Source: an uncultured Pelagibacteraceae bacterium (GTDB taxonomy: Bacteria > Pseudomonadota > Alphaproteobacteria > Pelagibacterales > AG-422-B15). Taken from it: a stretch of 64,000 bases of DNA. A program made the position numbers and the translations under genes. Numbering within the stretch: the stretch's first letter is position 1; each line of letters begins with the position of its first letter. The notes under the pieces are model-generated. The model was not told where the DNA came from, did no database searches, and saw nothing but the letters and a program-made list of their open reading frames with translations. The stretch covers positions 88,001 to 152,000 of the forward strand of contig CACHAK010000002.1 of the NCBI GenBank assembly GCA_902577765.1, read 5' to 3'. Shown in pieces: positions 62,707 to 64,000 of this stretch.

Positions 62707-63498
62707 ATGTACAAAAATTTTCTATTTGAACTTAGGAACAAGAGAGAAGCTAGAGGCTGTTCAGTAGATGATTTAAGTAAAGAGACTAGAATTTCAAAAA
62801 AAGTTATTTTTAAAATTGAAAATCTTAATGAAAGTGAAGTGGACTCATTTCCACATAAGCATCTGCTTTTTTTATACGCAAAACACCTAGGTGTAGAGGT
62901 TCCTGAAAAAAAAATTATTTTTACACATTCCTTAATAGAAAATCCTTCTAAGTTATCGAACAATCTATCAGCGGCTAATTCTTTTTTATCGCTAATAAAT
63001 AATTTTAAATTCCAAATTCTATTTCCATTATTTTTAGTTTTTATAATTTTAAGCTTTAATCATTCCTTAAAAAATAATAATTTATCGGTTGAGTTAAAAT
63101 TAGATAATACTGAAATAATAGCTCAAAATGATCTAGAAAATAATTTAGCTGAAAATAGATTTTTTAATTTTAATCATTCAAATACAGAAAAATTAAATCT
63201 GCCTTTAAGTAATACTAAACAATCCGCTAGCTTATCCGACAATAAGCAAAAGTTTTTGGAAACTGTTAGTTTATCAATATTATTTGACGATGAAGTTTGG
63301 ATAGAGGTTGATAATAAAAAGGAAATATTAATTAGTCAGCTTTTCAAAGAGGGTGAAGAGCTTAATCTTGAGGTATCAAAAAATGACGAAATATTTGTAA
63401 CCACAGGGAATATGGGTCTCATTTCAATAAAAGTTAACAATGGCCAAATAAAATTTTTAGGCTCTATAGGCGAGATAGGTAGAAAACAGATTTTTTAA
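62707..63498 (+). CDS. RodZ-like helix-turn-helix membrane protein
   Basis: A 263-residue protein with an N-terminal HTH_25 domain (residues 6-70: LRNKREARGCSVDDLSKET and VIFKIENLNE), one membrane helix near 98-119, an Asn/Ser-rich linker, and a C-terminal DUF4115-like beta domain (SILFDDEVWIEVDN near 196). This is the RodZ plan, a cell-shape protein linking MreB to the wall machinery. Position before ispG is the conserved rodZ-ispG order. Confidence 0.87.
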   Translation: MYKNFLFELRNKREARGCSVDDLSKETRISKKVIFKIENLNESEVDSFPHKHLLFLYAKHLGVEVPEKKIIFTHSLIENPSKLSNNLSAANSFLSLINNFKFQILFPLFLVFIILSFNHSLKNNNLSVELKLDNTEIIAQNDLENNLAENRFFNFNHSNTEKLNLPLSNTKQSASLSDNKQKFLETVSLSILFDDEVWIEVDNKKEILISQLFKEGEELNLEVSKNDEIFVTTGNMGLISIKVNNGQIKFLGSIGEIGRKQIF

Positions 63499-63553
63499 GT
63501 TTTCAAATCAACTCTTTCATTATATTTAATACCTACCTAATTTATAAATAATT

Positions 63554-64000
63554 ATGAGTCAGTACTCTCAAAACAAAATAATACGTCGGCGTACAAAGAA
63601 GATTAAGGTTGGAAGTGTAGAAGTTGGTGGCGATGCAAAAATTTCTGTGCAATCAATGACAAACACGCATACATCAGATGTCAACGCAACGGTAAAACAA
63701 ATCAATGATTTAGTATCTGAAGGTGCAGATATCGTTAGAGTGTCTTGTCCCGACCAAGAGTCCACAAAATCTCTTAAAGAAATCATGAATAACGTGGATG
63801 TACCAATCGTTGCAGATATTCACTTTCACTACAAACGTGCGATCGAAGCTGCTGATGCGGGCGCTGCTTGCTTGAGAATAAATCCTGGCAATATTGGAGT
63901 AGATAAAATTATTGAGGTTATTGATGCAGCTAAACAAAATAACATTTGTATGCGCATAGGAGTAAATGCAGGCTCCATTGATGAAAAAATTCTAAAAAAA
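63554..64000 (+). CDS. ispG: 4-Hydroxy-3-methylbut-2-en-1-yl diphosphate synthase, N-terminal part (cut by window edge)
   Basis: From ATG 63554 the frame stays open for 149 codons to the window edge. [34 protein letters not shown] and [15 protein letters not shown] are classic IspG blocks of the TIM-barrel domain. It makes HMBPP in the MEP pathway, the substrate of IspH found earlier in the window. The iron-sulfur C-terminal domain lies beyond the edge. Confidence 0.96.
   Translation, partial: MSQYSQNKIIRRRTKKIKVGSVEVGGDAKISVQSMTNTHTSDVNATVKQINDLVSEGADIVRVSCPDQESTKSLKEIMNNVDVPIVADIHFHYKRAIEAADAGAACLRINPGNIGVDKIIEVIDAAKQNNICMRIGVNAGSIDEKILKK

Overview
The window is a dense, strongly AT-rich bacterial chromosome segment of about 60 protein genes, two tRNA genes and very little intergenic DNA. 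Gene families and gene orders point to an alphaproteobacterium with a streamlined genome, probably marine and free-living. The evidence is a SAM-II riboswitch before metX, the metW-metX / hisC-tyrA layout, a DnaJ-like-cobS-cobT block, DUF1178 and DUF2125 proteins, an alphaproteobacterial RpoH, secA-argJ-mutT, and the ethylmalonyl-CoA (EMC) pathway. The exact lineage cannot be fixed from the sequence alone. I see no phage, insertion sequence, CRISPR array or other clear mobile DNA.

Layout: 1-4.7 kb holds rpmA (partial), rplU, and a DUF1015-serC-serA-gpmA run. 4.7-6.6 kb is phaA-phaB. 6.6-13.3 kb is gloB-metW-metX (behind a SAM-II riboswitch), hisC-tyrA, DUF2125, plsC and a YdcF-like gene. 13.4-17.1 kb is a zinc-ribbon protein, lysA, a tiny lipoprotein, argH and a TlpA-like thioredoxin. 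17.1-24.6 kb is the metabolic centrepiece: etfA, etfB, PduO-type cobalamin adenosyltransferase, a HIG1 protein, methylsuccinyl-CoA dehydrogenase and crotonyl-CoA carboxylase/reductase on the minus strand, divergent from ethylmalonyl-CoA mutase. 24.6-36 kb holds an esterase, HNH nuclease, coq7, dsbB, a DedA-like protein, tRNA-Leu, pabB-pabC, an acyl-CoA synthetase, ispH, a thioesterase, an acetyltransferase, lhgO, rpoH, csaA and tRNA-Arg. 36-38.3 kb carries a histone-H1-like lysine/alanine-rich repeat protein facing carD (with a long lysine-rich N-terminal extension), fdxA and a TerB-like gene. 38.4-45.5 kb is mcm-meaB, rpmB, cobT, cobS, a J-domain protein and bolA. 45.5-55.9 kb is a CorC-type protein, aroB, aroK, an unknown secreted protein, xerD, malyl-CoA lyase, accA (with an added membrane anchor) and secA. 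56-64 kb is argJ, mutT, a small secreted protein, a serine hydrolase, grxC, a nitrilase-like amidase, DUF1178, ubiG, lysC, a RodZ-like protein and ispG (partial).

How it fits together: phaA, phaB, ccr, ecm, mcd, mcl, mcm, meaB, pduO and etfAB supply most of an EMC route for acetyl-CoA assimilation that depends on adenosylcobalamin. Only mesaconyl-CoA hydratase, the epimerase and propionyl-CoA carboxylase are not seen here. The window's most unusual features are the H1-like protein beside a lysine-extended CarD, the membrane-tailed AccA, the CobS-CobT-J-domain block with no CobN in view, and pervasive tail-to-tail gene overlaps that often share a TTAA double stop.
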